From: FEN-1350 sp964386005 | GTDB lineage: Bacteria; Planctomycetota; Phycisphaerae; Sedimentisphaerales; Anaerohalosphaeraceae | Reading direction: 5' to 3' | Length of the DNA: 64,000 bases | Assembly (NCBI GenBank): GCA_964386005.1 | Contig: CAYLSB010000006.1 | Coordinates: 50,546 to 114,545 of the forward strand | Part shown: one piece after another, positions 8,584-17,214 of the stretch | How positions within the stretch are numbered: position 1 is the stretch's first letter | Layout of the letters: each line of letters starts with the position of its first letter | Position numbers and translations under genes: made by a program | Notes under the pieces: generated by a model | Database searches by the model: none | The model's input: only the letters and a program-made list of their open reading frames with translations | Told to the model about the DNA's origin: nothing

Positions 8584-10014
8584 CTATTTTGACTCATAAC
8601 GCCCCATGGCGATTTTTGCCGCCCCACAGGCCGCTTCTTCAGTCAATGGGCTAAGGATAACCGGCAGGTTAAAGACTTCTTCCGCGGCCTTGACGATCAA
8701 CGGATTTTTTCGAAGGGCGTTTCCGCTGGCTACAATGCGTTTCCGATTTTTCAGGATGAAGGAGGGCATTAGAATTCTCAGGGTATCGACAATTCCCATC
8801 GCCACTCCTCGGGCCAGTGAACCGATATCCAAAGGATGCAAATCGAGACCGTCAATTCGTCCACGAAGCGACGGATCAAATCTCTCTCCGAGAAAATGCG
8901 GCCGGACGATCACGCGGGAATGAGACTTCATCCCGAATCCATTGAGCCGCGCATAAAGATCACTGGTGTCGAGGGTCTCGACACTGAAATCACTCCGCCA
9001 TTGTTGAACGGATTCCGCCAGCCAGTTCCATGCCGCCCCTCCACACAGGATGGCCGAAACGGCCAGATGTTTCCCCTCTGGAAACGGCCGCAATTCATAG
9101 GAGTCGAAGGCGCATTTTCGATTCCTCTTCTTTCCGGGATGATGATCAGTTCCTATCTGATCGGGTTTGGCAAAGACATGTTGATTGATTCTTTTTATGA
9201 ATTGTTTATCCAATTTGACGATCGCCGACAGTTGGCCGCCTGTACCGAGTGTGAGGCTGAGATCTGCCTGCGGATTGTCCAGAGTGGCCAGAACGGATGC
9301 TTGATTATCGCCCACAGCGACAAATACATCGGAGGATACCGGCAATCCAAAATCCTCCGCGGCCGCTTCCGTCAACGTCCCAAGCCGATCGCCGGTCGGA
9401 ACGACATCCGGGATCAGATTCTGCGGAATTCCGGCTTGGGAAATCTCATCCCATTCCCATCCGCCACCCAGAACGTCATCATACATTCCCCACGAGTAGG
9501 CATCCGTCGGATCCAGAACCGGTCGATCCATTCCGCACAGGCGGCTGGCCAGCCAGGCATGAATCGTCGCCCCGCATGCCTCCTCCGAGGGCGGCCGATT
9601 TTTGGACGACAACCAGGCCAGCGTCACACAACCATAGCCGGCCGAGATAGGGCTATTCAGCCGCTCCCGCAAAGCATCCAGAAAACCCTCGGCCAAAGCC
9701 CGCTGATCCTGCCATGTAATCAAGGAGCCAACCGGTTGATTATGCTGATCAACCAGCATGACTCCGTGCATCTGGCCGGTCAGACCGACGGATTGAACTC
9801 GGGCACGAAGAGCATCCGGCAGACTTCGCACGGCCCGACAGGCAACGGAATATAATCGATTCGGATCCTGCTCAAAACAACCGGGGCCAGCGGGGATATT
9901 GGCATGATGGGGCAGCGACACACAGGCCTCGAGATGTTCCGATGGATCAAGGATAACGGCCGCAATTTTACTTGTGCCTATATCAATGCCGAGAGACAGG
10001 CCGTCACGGGACAT
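8584..10014 (-). CDS. FGGY-family carbohydrate kinase
   Basis: 476 residues. The N-terminal domain begins with the phosphate-1 loop GIDIGTSKIAAV at about residues 9-20, followed by VGLTGQMHGVMLVD; the second domain has SLTLGTGGQLSA for phosphate 2 and an adenosine-loop region near ILCGGAAWNW. This combination is most like the sedoheptulokinase branch of FGGY, but xylulose, ribulose or fuculose kinases cannot be excluded. The ATG at 10014 lies one base before the stop of the isomerase gene (10016), so they are translationally coupled. The pair isomerase-kinase is the classical way to convert an aldose to a ketose phosphate in the cytoplasm; neither protein has a signal peptide. Confidence 0.85.
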   Translation of the reverse strand: MSRDGLSLGIDIGTSKIAAVILDPSEHLEACVSLPHHANIPAGPGCFEQDPNRLYSVACRAVRSLPDALRARVQSVGLTGQMHGVMLVDQHNQPVGSLITWQDQRALAEGFLDALRERLNSPISAGYGCVTLAWLSSKNRPPSEEACGATIHAWLASRLCGMDRPVLDPTDAYSWGMYDDVLGGGWEWDEISQAGIPQNLIPDVVPTGDRLGTLTEAAAEDFGLPVSSDVFVAVGDNQASVLATLDNPQADLSLTLGTGGQLSAIVKLDKQFIKRINQHVFAKPDQIGTDHHPGKKRNRKCAFDSYELRPFPEGKHLAVSAILCGGAAWNWLAESVQQWRSDFSVETLDTSDLYARLNGFGMKSHSRVIVRPHFLGERFDPSLRGRIDGLDLHPLDIGSLARGVAMGIVDTLRILMPSFILKNRKRIVASGNALRKNPLIVKAAEEVFNLPVILSPLTEEAACGAAKIAMGRYESK

Positions 10015-10015
10015 G

Positions 10016-11440
10016 TCAGAATACCTTACAGTCCAGCTTCAGAATGCGAGCCAGCGTATTCAACTCGTCGATGTGATCGCCATAGACAACGGCGGTATGT
10101 TCGCGGGATATCGATTCGACAAATCCCTCCAGATCGCGGAACTCCAGAAGCGCCGACGATTCGCAATGGGGCATGTTGTTATGTCGGGTGGTTTCACAGA
10201 CCTTGGCGCGGGCCAGGAGAACCGTTCGTCCATCAAAACACATTTCGACAATCGTAATCGGCGTATCGGCAACGAGATCGGCGTCGATTCCGCAACCACG
10301 ACCGTCCCGTTTGATTTCGTAGGTTCCGCCCCAGTCGCGCAACGTTGACTGGCCCTTCGGCGTCATCTCCGGCGAAATCACACCGACAAATCCGCAATGG
10401 GCTAAGCGAGCCAGATTCTTCCACGTGTTGGGCGGATATTTTTCCGGGTCGGGTGAAAGCGGATCGCCAAAATGATCGGTCAGTGCTCCGACATAACGCA
10501 CCGGGTACATGTTGGACATCATCGTGGGTTTTTCGAGCAAAGCGGTGATCAACATCATGCTCAGGATCACGCAAAAGTCGCCGTCACAGGCCGCGATGAA
10601 ACCATCTTCCCGTAACAAACACTGCGCCAGGCACGGAACATCCCGGCCGCCTTGGATGACCAGATCGCCGAAGCAATTGACGCCAAAGGCGGCGGCTTTA
10701 TGGTTTTCAAGAATGGATCGGATGGCCAGATAAACCCGAATGGCTTCGTCAAGATGATCCGGTCGAACATTTCCGACAGCATACCGCCCTTGGCGTTCGG
10801 CCCAGACCCGGCTGACTTGAGAGTCGGAGAATTGTTTCATCTGCTTGCGGATCGTATCAAGCGGCTCAACCAAAATTTGCGTACCCAGGGTTCGCGTCAT
10901 CAGGTGTCCGGCGGCAAAGGCATTCCATGGAAAATTCTGCTCGCCAAAGACCACCACGCTTGATCGAGCAAGAAATCGTTTGACCGCGAGGGACCGAACG
11001 ATCGTCCTGCCTTCCGCTGCGTTACGGGCGATATGGACCTCCACACCAAGGGCACCGAGAAAATCCCGCGCCGACCACCGCCAGAAATCCGGCTCATCAT
11101 AGGCCATCAGCGGCCAGAATAGCACCGGAAGGCCGCGATCCATCAGGGCCTGGGGATGCGAATTCCATACTTCGGTTGGATATGCGGGAATGCTGATCGG
11201 CAAAATCGCATCGATATCGATTGGCAGATCACGAACATGACGAGCCCAGTGATCGGGAGATTGCACGACAATAACCGGCAAAATATCGGCAATAGTCGAA
11301 AGGAATTCACGGAGCTTGTCGAGGTCAATCGTTGGCTTTCCCTGTCGGGCAAGAATCGGCTGCAGGCGGGCTCGCGGAACAACCAGCCATTCCGCCGGGC
11401 GGCTTTTCAGATAACGACGGGCCTGTGAAATCGTTCGCAT
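10016..11440 (-). CDS. L-fucose/L-arabinose isomerase-like protein
   Basis: 474 residues, ATG at 11440 behind GGAGG. The N-terminal third looks like the Rossmann-like domain of FucI/AraA (PVIVVQSPDHWARHV; VLFWPLMAYDEPDFWRWSARDF). The later part has AAFGVNCFGDL, a Cys-rich stretch and CLLREDGFIAACDGDFC, which resembles the segment of the FucI-like fold holding the metal-binding Glu and Asp. Sequence similarity to the textbook isomerases is distant, so the exact sugar is not readable. It is directly coupled to the FGGY kinase downstream. A LacI-like site 60 bases upstream (11500-11511) suggests inducible expression. Cytoplasmic. Confidence 0.7.
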   Translation of the reverse strand: MRTISQARRYLKSRPAEWLVVPRARLQPILARQGKPTIDLDKLREFLSTIADILPVIVVQSPDHWARHVRDLPIDIDAILPISIPAYPTEVWNSHPQALMDRGLPVLFWPLMAYDEPDFWRWSARDFLGALGVEVHIARNAAEGRTIVRSLAVKRFLARSSVVVFGEQNFPWNAFAAGHLMTRTLGTQILVEPLDTIRKQMKQFSDSQVSRVWAERQGRYAVGNVRPDHLDEAIRVYLAIRSILENHKAAAFGVNCFGDLVIQGGRDVPCLAQCLLREDGFIAACDGDFCVILSMMLITALLEKPTMMSNMYPVRYVGALTDHFGDPLSPDPEKYPPNTWKNLARLAHCGFVGVISPEMTPKGQSTLRDWGGTYEIKRDGRGCGIDADLVADTPITIVEMCFDGRTVLLARAKVCETTRHNNMPHCESSALLEFRDLEGFVESISREHTAVVYGDHIDELNTLARILKLDCKVF

Positions 11441-11499
11441 AACCAGCCCTCCATAGAACCGATTGAACTGTAACCGCCAAGACGCGGATTCATTCGCAC

Positions 11500-11511
11500 G
11501 AAAACGTTTCC
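11500..11511. promoter_or_regulatory. Possible LacI/GalR-type operator
   Basis: GAAAACGTTTCC departs at one position from a perfect GAAAACGTTTTC palindrome with the central CG typical of LacI/GalR operators. It lies 60 bases upstream of the isomerase start in the gap after the cytochrome b gene. Confidence 0.4.
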
Positions 11512-11519
11512 GCCGGCGA

Positions 11520-12176
11520 TTATCCCTGTTCGGCCTTGAATCGTCCCCGGATGATCAGATAGACATGAATCATCGCCGCCAGAGTCAGGGCAATTGCCGT
11601 GAAACGATGGAGTTCAAACAAAACCTCCTGTCCATGGGTACCAAAGATCGGGTACATACCGGCAATCATCGTCAAACTGACAGGCAAGACAAGGATCATC
11701 AAAGCCCATGCGGTTATTTTCCATCCCAAGGCGGATCCATCGAGCAATCCCTTCCACTTCAGGGAAACCAGGCGAACCAACCAGTCCCAATCACAGGAGG
11801 TAAAGCGACACTGGAACGCCCATGTCGCGGCAAGAAAGGCCACACAGACGATAAACACCGGCGCACATGTGGCATGGATCATCAGCAGCCAACCACTCAA
11901 AGGAACCCCACAGAGAATCCTCGGCCCGAATCCCGTCAGGAACAACACCACAAAACAAAACATCGCAACCAGAAGAGCCAGCTTCTTCAGGCGGCCGATG
12001 GGACCGAGTTTTTGCTCGAGAAGCAACAGCGAAAACAGAAAGATCTTCTTGCGGGCGATTTCCCGCACGCGCAGACGGCACGGACCCCAGAATGGATATA
12101 CAAACATATGGAGAACAATGGCCGCCAACACAAGAATAAAGCTCATACAAAAGACATTGCGAAATAGAGTATCCAT
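11520..12176 (-). CDS. Membrane cytochrome b (b561-like di-heme subunit)
   Basis: 218 residues with about five membrane segments; ATG at 12176 behind TTAGGG. Helix 1 (FILVLAAIVLHMFVYPFW), helix 3 with LMIHATCAPVFIV, and the last helix with ELHRFTAIALTLAAMIHVYLI each carry His residues placed to bind heme, as in b-type subunits that exchange electrons between a periplasmic cytochrome or dehydrogenase and the quinone pool. It starts 15 bases after the multiheme cytochrome gene stops, so the two form a pair: periplasmic multiheme cytochrome plus quinone-linked cytochrome b. Which way electrons flow is not visible. The assignment to a named complex is open. Confidence 0.7.
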   Translation of the reverse strand: MDTLFRNVFCMSFILVLAAIVLHMFVYPFWGPCRLRVREIARKKIFLFSLLLLEQKLGPIGRLKKLALLVAMFCFVVLFLTGFGPRILCGVPLSGWLLMIHATCAPVFIVCVAFLAATWAFQCRFTSCDWDWLVRLVSLKWKGLLDGSALGWKITAWALMILVLPVSLTMIAGMYPIFGTHGQEVLFELHRFTAIALTLAAMIHVYLIIRGRFKAEQG

Positions 12177-12191
12177 AATCGTACCCTAAGA

Positions 12192-14075
12192 TTAATCTTC
12201 TTCAGCGGCCTGATGTGAAAACCAGCCCAACGCCTTGAGAACGTATGTCAGTAATACCGCGGCGATCACGGCACAGCACAGGATCACCGTAATCTTCATA
12301 TACGGTCGGAACACAAACGAAAATGCAAACGCCCATGCAAGTTTTGGCGAAACCTTCTGGAAGCTGACCATCTTGCGGACATCCTCCACGCCCTTGACCG
12401 GGGAACTGACGGCCACATTCCCGAAGAAGAACGACGCCTTTGTGGAGTGGCAATCGCCGCAGTGCCCGTTGCGTCCGAGCGATTGACTGGCGGGACGAAC
12501 ATCGTGAGCAATGGGCCACGAATACGGGCCCGCCATCGGATCCTCCTCAGAAACCACCTGTTCGCCGGACATCCGATACATTTTCCCGCCCGCGACATAG
12601 ACGGCTTCGGGTTTCACCCCTTCGGCAGGTTGATCCATCTGCTCAGAAAGCGTCTTCAAAACCTCGGCGATCGTTTCATGATCCAGAGGCAGCCAGTCGT
12701 TGACCTTTTCTTCCGAAGATTTCAGCATATCGCCGATAACTTCCTTGAGCGCTTTTGGAGTAAACGGATTCAGCTTGCCATCCTTCAACGTCGCCCAGAA
12801 GGCCGGCCACATGAGTTTACTGGGGGCGATCCGGTCATCTTCTCCGCGAACCATGATCGGCCACTGAACATGAGGCAGTTTCATGGTCACGGCGTGCTTG
12901 CCATGCAGACCCAGCTTGTGTACGCGGGCCGTCCGGACGAGTTTGGCGTCGCTTTCGGGCATCGGGCCGGAATGACAGGCCGTACAGGTCAGTGACTTGA
13001 AATGAATAGTCGGTATCCCCGCATGCAGGGGATAGGGTGCGCCCAGTCGGCCGCCCTGCCTGGCGGCCGGGGCATCCGCGGTTTCGTCGCCCAGATGGCA
13101 ACCCTGACACGACAAGGTCGATACCTCGCCCATCCCGTTGCCCGCCGCGATCTGGTCACCTCGGGATATCATATGATCGGCGCCGTTGCGATGGCAATCC
13201 GCACAGGTCAATCCGGCCGCCAGATGCACATCCTGGTCCCGTATCCATTCCTTCGGCCCCATTGTATCTATTTCCTGTGTTGAATGACAAAAATAACATC
13301 GGTTGGCCGACGGCTTTCGGGAAATATCGAAGAAAACTTTGTCTTCGGAATTAAAACGGGATTTCTCGTAGAGGCATTTCAGCTTATCTTCCGTCCATGG
13401 ATCATACAGATCGTCCAACTCGGACGCTGTGCCTTTGACAATGGCCAGGCCGGATGCCACCGTCGAGATCCAACGATAATTTTGGCGAGCCGCCTGCAGG
13501 GCTCCATCGCTTTGATCCTGACGATCGTCGATATTGTGACAAGCCAGGCAATTGATCTCATACTTGCCCGATACTCCGCTCCGCAAAACCGCCACAGGAT
13601 CCTCTTCCGGCGCATCCGCCGTTCCATATCCTCCGCCGGGAAGATGCGATCCGAAATACTGCACGAATTGCCACGGCGTGATTCCAAGCTGTTTGGCCGA
13701 ATACGTTCCCGACCAGCCGCGATCCGATACGGGAATCTGCGTCCGCGTTTCCGAATCGGCCAGAACAAGCGGCTCGCCCACGCGACCGCCGACCAGCGGC
13801 CCGTTCAATGCCGCCTGAAAATGCCAACCCCTGGAGATCGTTTCCATCGTATGGCATTTTCCACACGTCTGGCTGAGAGAGATGGGATTCATCTTTGCAT
13901 CGGAGGGCTTGATCTGGTTGCCCTGTTCGTCAAAAATCTCTATGACATGAACAGGACCAGACCGGTTTCCGTCGTTGCCATCGCCGAGCATTTCTTCCGC
14001 CGCCGCGGCCGGAGGCATCATCCAAGCCGTCAGCGCCAGTCCGATCAGATAAAGTGAACAGGATTTCAGCGTCAT
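12192..14075 (-). CDS. Seven-heme c-type cytochrome with C-terminal membrane anchor
   Basis: 627 residues from ATG at 14075; a longer frame lacks a signal, whereas this start gives a clear signal peptide (LYLIGLALTAW, cleavage near AAAAEE). Seven CxxCH motifs are present: CGKCH (71-75), CLACH (176-180), CYFCH (260-264), CADCH (291-295), CQGCH (323-327), CTACH (364-368) and CGDCH (539-543). A single membrane helix follows at about 595-614. The long heme-free insert between 368 and 539 suggests a separate domain. Such proteins carry electrons in the periplasm and some reduce sulfur or nitrogen oxyanions; nothing here fixes a substrate. It is followed directly by cytochrome b (11520-12176). It could serve as electron outlet for the surrounding exported dehydrogenases, which is inference only. 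Confidence 0.88.
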   Translation of the reverse strand: MTLKSCSLYLIGLALTAWMMPPAAAAEEMLGDGNDGNRSGPVHVIEIFDEQGNQIKPSDAKMNPISLSQTCGKCHTMETISRGWHFQAALNGPLVGGRVGEPLVLADSETRTQIPVSDRGWSGTYSAKQLGITPWQFVQYFGSHLPGGGYGTADAPEEDPVAVLRSGVSGKYEINCLACHNIDDRQDQSDGALQAARQNYRWISTVASGLAIVKGTASELDDLYDPWTEDKLKCLYEKSRFNSEDKVFFDISRKPSANRCYFCHSTQEIDTMGPKEWIRDQDVHLAAGLTCADCHRNGADHMISRGDQIAAGNGMGEVSTLSCQGCHLGDETADAPAARQGGRLGAPYPLHAGIPTIHFKSLTCTACHSGPMPESDAKLVRTARVHKLGLHGKHAVTMKLPHVQWPIMVRGEDDRIAPSKLMWPAFWATLKDGKLNPFTPKALKEVIGDMLKSSEEKVNDWLPLDHETIAEVLKTLSEQMDQPAEGVKPEAVYVAGGKMYRMSGEQVVSEEDPMAGPYSWPIAHDVRPASQSLGRNGHCGDCHSTKASFFFGNVAVSSPVKGVEDVRKMVSFQKVSPKLAWAFAFSFVFRPYMKITVILCCAVIAAVLLTYVLKALGWFSHQAAEED

Positions 14076-14208
14076 GGTACTCTCTGGATCAACTATTTTG
14101 CTTTTGAATCGAAAACTCAGGAAATGATGTAAACGATCTTGCCGCAAAAGTAAAGGAAAATTTCCGTCCGACAGGCGATCTTCTCGTTCGGCACAACCGG
14201 CATCGGAG

Positions 14209-14244
14209 AAAAAACCGGCGGGTCTTGTTGGATACCCGCCGGTT
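14209..14244 (-). terminator. Strong rho-independent terminator after Gfo/Idh/MocA paralogue 3
   Basis: An 11-base perfect stem (AACCGGCGGGT with ACCCGCCGGTT) closes a 10-base loop; on the minus strand it is followed by a run of T. It starts 14 bases past the stop at 14258 and ends the large upstream operon before the cytochrome genes. Confidence 0.92.
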
Positions 14245-14257
14245 GAATGCAAATCCA

Positions 14258-15616
14258 TCAAACCGTGAAATCTTCCGGTTTGAATTCAAGTTTCTTACCC
14301 GCGGCAACGGCTTCGTTGACCTTCAAAACCATTGCGGCCGTCACATAGGCGATCTCGCCAGGACAATTCAGTTTGGCACTGCCGCGTACCGTATCGAAGA
14401 AATTCACAAGATGCGGCTGATGATATGGAACATCCATCGTAATCGGAATCTGGTATTTGGCCGGCGCGACGGATTCGCGGACATCCGCGGCTCCTTCACT
14501 TTCCTTCTTGGCCTTGGGAGCCTCGACCAGAGTCAGATATTTCTTCTTGACCCAGGCGTCCCACTTGTCCTCGGCAACCCAGCTTTCCCGGTAGATTTCA
14601 CCGCGGCTGGAGGCCTCGGAAATCACCAGCGTACCCTCATCACCCATGAACTGCTCATAGTAACCGTTGGCGCTGTTGGTGGTAAGAGTCTGGTAGATCG
14701 CGCGAACAATTCCCTTGTCCGTCTTGAACTCATAGATCGCAATGACATTATCATACCACTCATGACCCGTCCAGTAATCGACCCCGCCGCTGGCCATAAC
14801 CGATATGGGCTTGGCTTCATGGAGGAACCAGCTATAAATATCGATCTGGTGCGAACCCAGATCGACAATGGGTCCGCCACCGAGTCCCTTGTACCATCGC
14901 CAGTTGCGGAACTGCGTCATGTCTTTGAATCCGTACTTTTCCAGATCGGCCTGTGGGATTTCCGACCCGGTCGGGGAACCCAGATCCTCACAGGCGGAAC
15001 GGCTGCGATTCCATTGCCCATAGATATGCGTAACCTGATTAAGCAGATTGGCTTCCTTCATGTACTTCTCGTAGCAATGGATGTACCGCGGATTGCTTCT
15101 GCGCTGATGGCCGATCTGCAAAAACTTGCCCGTTTCACGGGCGGTTAACACCATTTGCTTGGCCTTTTCAATATCATTGGACATCTCTTTTTCGCAATAG
15201 ACATGAAGGCCTTTCTTCAGCGACGCAATGGTATGTTCGGCATGCCAGAAATCCGGCGAGGCGACGATCACGGCATCCAGTTTCTCTTTATCAAGCATTT
15301 CCTTATAATCGGTATAGGGAGTCCCGACGTGACCATAGGCCTTGTACGCCGTGAGGATCTTGCTGACCCGTTTGCGATTGTAGTCCCAGATATCACTGAC
15401 GGCCCGGAAGCTGACGTTGGCATTCTTACCCATTTTAAGGATGGCATCCATAAGAACCTGGCCCTGCGCACCGGCGCCGATGAGGCCGATATTGAGGACA
15501 TCCTTCTTGGCCGCGGCCGCGGCGCCCTGACCAAAGGCACTGGGCGTAAGGAACAGACCCGCCCCGATGGCGGCCGTCGAATGGAGGAAATCACGTCGAT
15601 TGATTTGCGTCTTCAT
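14258..15616 (-). CDS. Tat-exported Gfo/Idh/MocA oxidoreductase (paralogue 3, divergent)
   Basis: 452 residues from ATG at 15616 (GGAG upstream). Tat signal NRRDFLHST at 6-14. Nucleotide motif GAGAQG at 47-52. The usual EKP is EKE (142-144), so Lys143 is kept but the Pro is lost. The segment RNWRWYKGLGGGPIVDLGSH gives the catalytic His and GGGPIVDLGSHQIDIY replaces the WGxHxxDIAQWG form of the other six copies. The C-terminus lacks the RxPWxL ending of those copies. This is therefore a separate subfamily and probably acts on a different substrate or step. It is the last gene before the terminator at 14209-14244 and follows the TIM-barrel/DUF1080 fusion by 25 bases. Confidence 0.88.
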   Translation of the reverse strand: MKTQINRRDFLHSTAAIGAGLFLTPSAFGQGAAAAAKKDVLNIGLIGAGAQGQVLMDAILKMGKNANVSFRAVSDIWDYNRKRVSKILTAYKAYGHVGTPYTDYKEMLDKEKLDAVIVASPDFWHAEHTIASLKKGLHVYCEKEMSNDIEKAKQMVLTARETGKFLQIGHQRRSNPRYIHCYEKYMKEANLLNQVTHIYGQWNRSRSACEDLGSPTGSEIPQADLEKYGFKDMTQFRNWRWYKGLGGGPIVDLGSHQIDIYSWFLHEAKPISVMASGGVDYWTGHEWYDNVIAIYEFKTDKGIVRAIYQTLTTNSANGYYEQFMGDEGTLVISEASSRGEIYRESWVAEDKWDAWVKKKYLTLVEAPKAKKESEGAADVRESVAPAKYQIPITMDVPYHQPHLVNFFDTVRGSAKLNCPGEIAYVTAAMVLKVNEAVAAGKKLEFKPEDFTV

Positions 15617-15641
15617 AATTTTATCTGTCTCCGTTATTGAC

Positions 15642-17066
15642 TTAGATCTTCTTGACCTTGACATTACGATACCCGATGGGCGTACCGTGATCCTGGAAGC
15701 CCAGAACACCCACCCTGGCCATGTCCTTGTACGCCGTGTTGAACTTGTTGGCCGTTCCGTCAGGATTCTTGCGGGCTTCCACCCAACGATTCAGGTCCAT
15801 GTCGATGATGGACTCGCCGTTCATGGCGACCTTGATGTTGTTATCCCTGGCGATGATCGTCATGTGGTTCCACTCGCCGGCCGGTTTGGTCACGTTCTTT
15901 GACGGTTCCTGGCAGTCATAGACCGCACCGCAAATATGCTTACCAACCGCCTGGCCGGCACTATCGGCAATCTGAATCTCGATGCCGGTATGAAGCCAGT
16001 TGACGATATCGGCTGTGCGGAGAAACACGCCGCTGTTTGTTTTGGGGTCAACCTTGAATTCCAGGTCCAGGATGAAATTGCCATAGGTGTCCTTGGTCCA
16101 GATATCGCCGCCGTTGCCGGTACGTTCCAGCACGTCTTCCTTAAGGGCCCAGTTACCCTTGAAGGTACAGTTGCCCAGATCGTCGGCCAGCAGGTTTTTC
16201 CACCCGGTGGGTCTCAGCGAAGCGCCAACCGTCTCAAACCATTTAAAGCTGGCACGAATCTCGGGGACGGAACTGGTCCAATTGTGCTCATATTCGCTGG
16301 AGAAATACCCCTTCCAGCCAATTTCATGAAGGTACTGCAATACCTCTCTGGCTTTGCTTTTTCCGGTGCCCCACGGAACATCATGGGCCCCTTTGTTACC
16401 GAACTCGTTCAGATCCTTGAAGTGGAAATACAGGATCCGGTCTTTGAGTTTCTTGACCGCTTCAACCGGATCGATACCGCTGCGAGTCCAGTGCCCCGTA
16501 TCCGCACAAGCGCCAATATACGTACTTCGTCCCTGGCAGACCTTCAGGACCGTATCCGGATTCCAATAATGCGATGGATTGGGATGATTATGGATCGCCA
16601 CGCCGATCTTGTATTCCTGTGCCAGCTTATCCAGAAGATCAAACGCGGCTTCCTCCGGTTCGGAGGCGATATTCTCGATGCCCATATCCCTGCAGAACTC
16701 GAACACCTTGCGGGCCTCCGCCTCGTTGTTGGGCAAACCGGTTACGCCATAACCGACCAGTTTGATTCCATGCTCGGCCAGTTTCCGTTTGACCTGCTGC
16801 CGCAGTTCCGGCGACAATGAAGGATCAAACACGGCATTGGAATCCTTTTGAACTTTTTGCCCCGGATACGATTCCATCCAACTGGCACCCAATTCAGCGG
16901 CTTTATCAATGGCCTCAAAGAAGGTGTACCGATTGAAGGAATAGGACATCGGACCCACCCGCCAGCCATCATAGGCATCTCGCGCGGGATGGACCGGCTC
17001 GGCGGCCCATAACGGCAGGGAAATCATCGTTACCACCGCCAGCAACCTGAACGTACGATTGACCAT
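15642..17066 (-). CDS. Secreted fusion: sugar-phosphate isomerase/epimerase-like TIM barrel + DUF1080
   Basis: 474 residues from ATG at 17066, fixed by AAGGAG six bases upstream. A signal peptide (LLAVVTMISLPLWAAEP) is followed by an AP-endonuclease-2-type TIM barrel at about 35-265 with GVAIHNHPNPSHYW, GACADTGHW and YFHFKDLNE, which carry the His, Asp and Glu residues that bind a divalent metal in this family. Residues about 280-474 are DUF1080 (3-keto-disaccharide hydrolase, PF06439): NCTFKGNWALKEDVL, TNSGVFLRTADI, GIEIQIADS, and the closing VLGFQDHGTPIGYRNVKVKKI. TIM barrels of this type act as epimerases or as lyases on 3-keto sugars, so the fusion puts two likely steps of one pathway in a single exported protein. 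A strong lead for biochemistry; substrate unknown. Confidence 0.88.
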   Translation of the reverse strand: MVNRTFRLLAVVTMISLPLWAAEPVHPARDAYDGWRVGPMSYSFNRYTFFEAIDKAAELGASWMESYPGQKVQKDSNAVFDPSLSPELRQQVKRKLAEHGIKLVGYGVTGLPNNEAEARKVFEFCRDMGIENIASEPEEAAFDLLDKLAQEYKIGVAIHNHPNPSHYWNPDTVLKVCQGRSTYIGACADTGHWTRSGIDPVEAVKKLKDRILYFHFKDLNEFGNKGAHDVPWGTGKSKAREVLQYLHEIGWKGYFSSEYEHNWTSSVPEIRASFKWFETVGASLRPTGWKNLLADDLGNCTFKGNWALKEDVLERTGNGGDIWTKDTYGNFILDLEFKVDPKTNSGVFLRTADIVNWLHTGIEIQIADSAGQAVGKHICGAVYDCQEPSKNVTKPAGEWNHMTIIARDNNIKVAMNGESIIDMDLNRWVEARKNPDGTANKFNTAYKDMARVGVLGFQDHGTPIGYRNVKVKKI

Positions 17067-17214
17067 TCGCATCTCCTTGACGATAATGTAAAACTTTCTA
17101 TCCATCGATTCGGCCCCGACGATTCAAGAGAACCTTCTGGGGCTACGATTGCAATTTTCGCCGCAGGTCTCTTCTCTATACCAGACGAGCCGACGAATTC
17201 GATTCTGCCACTAT

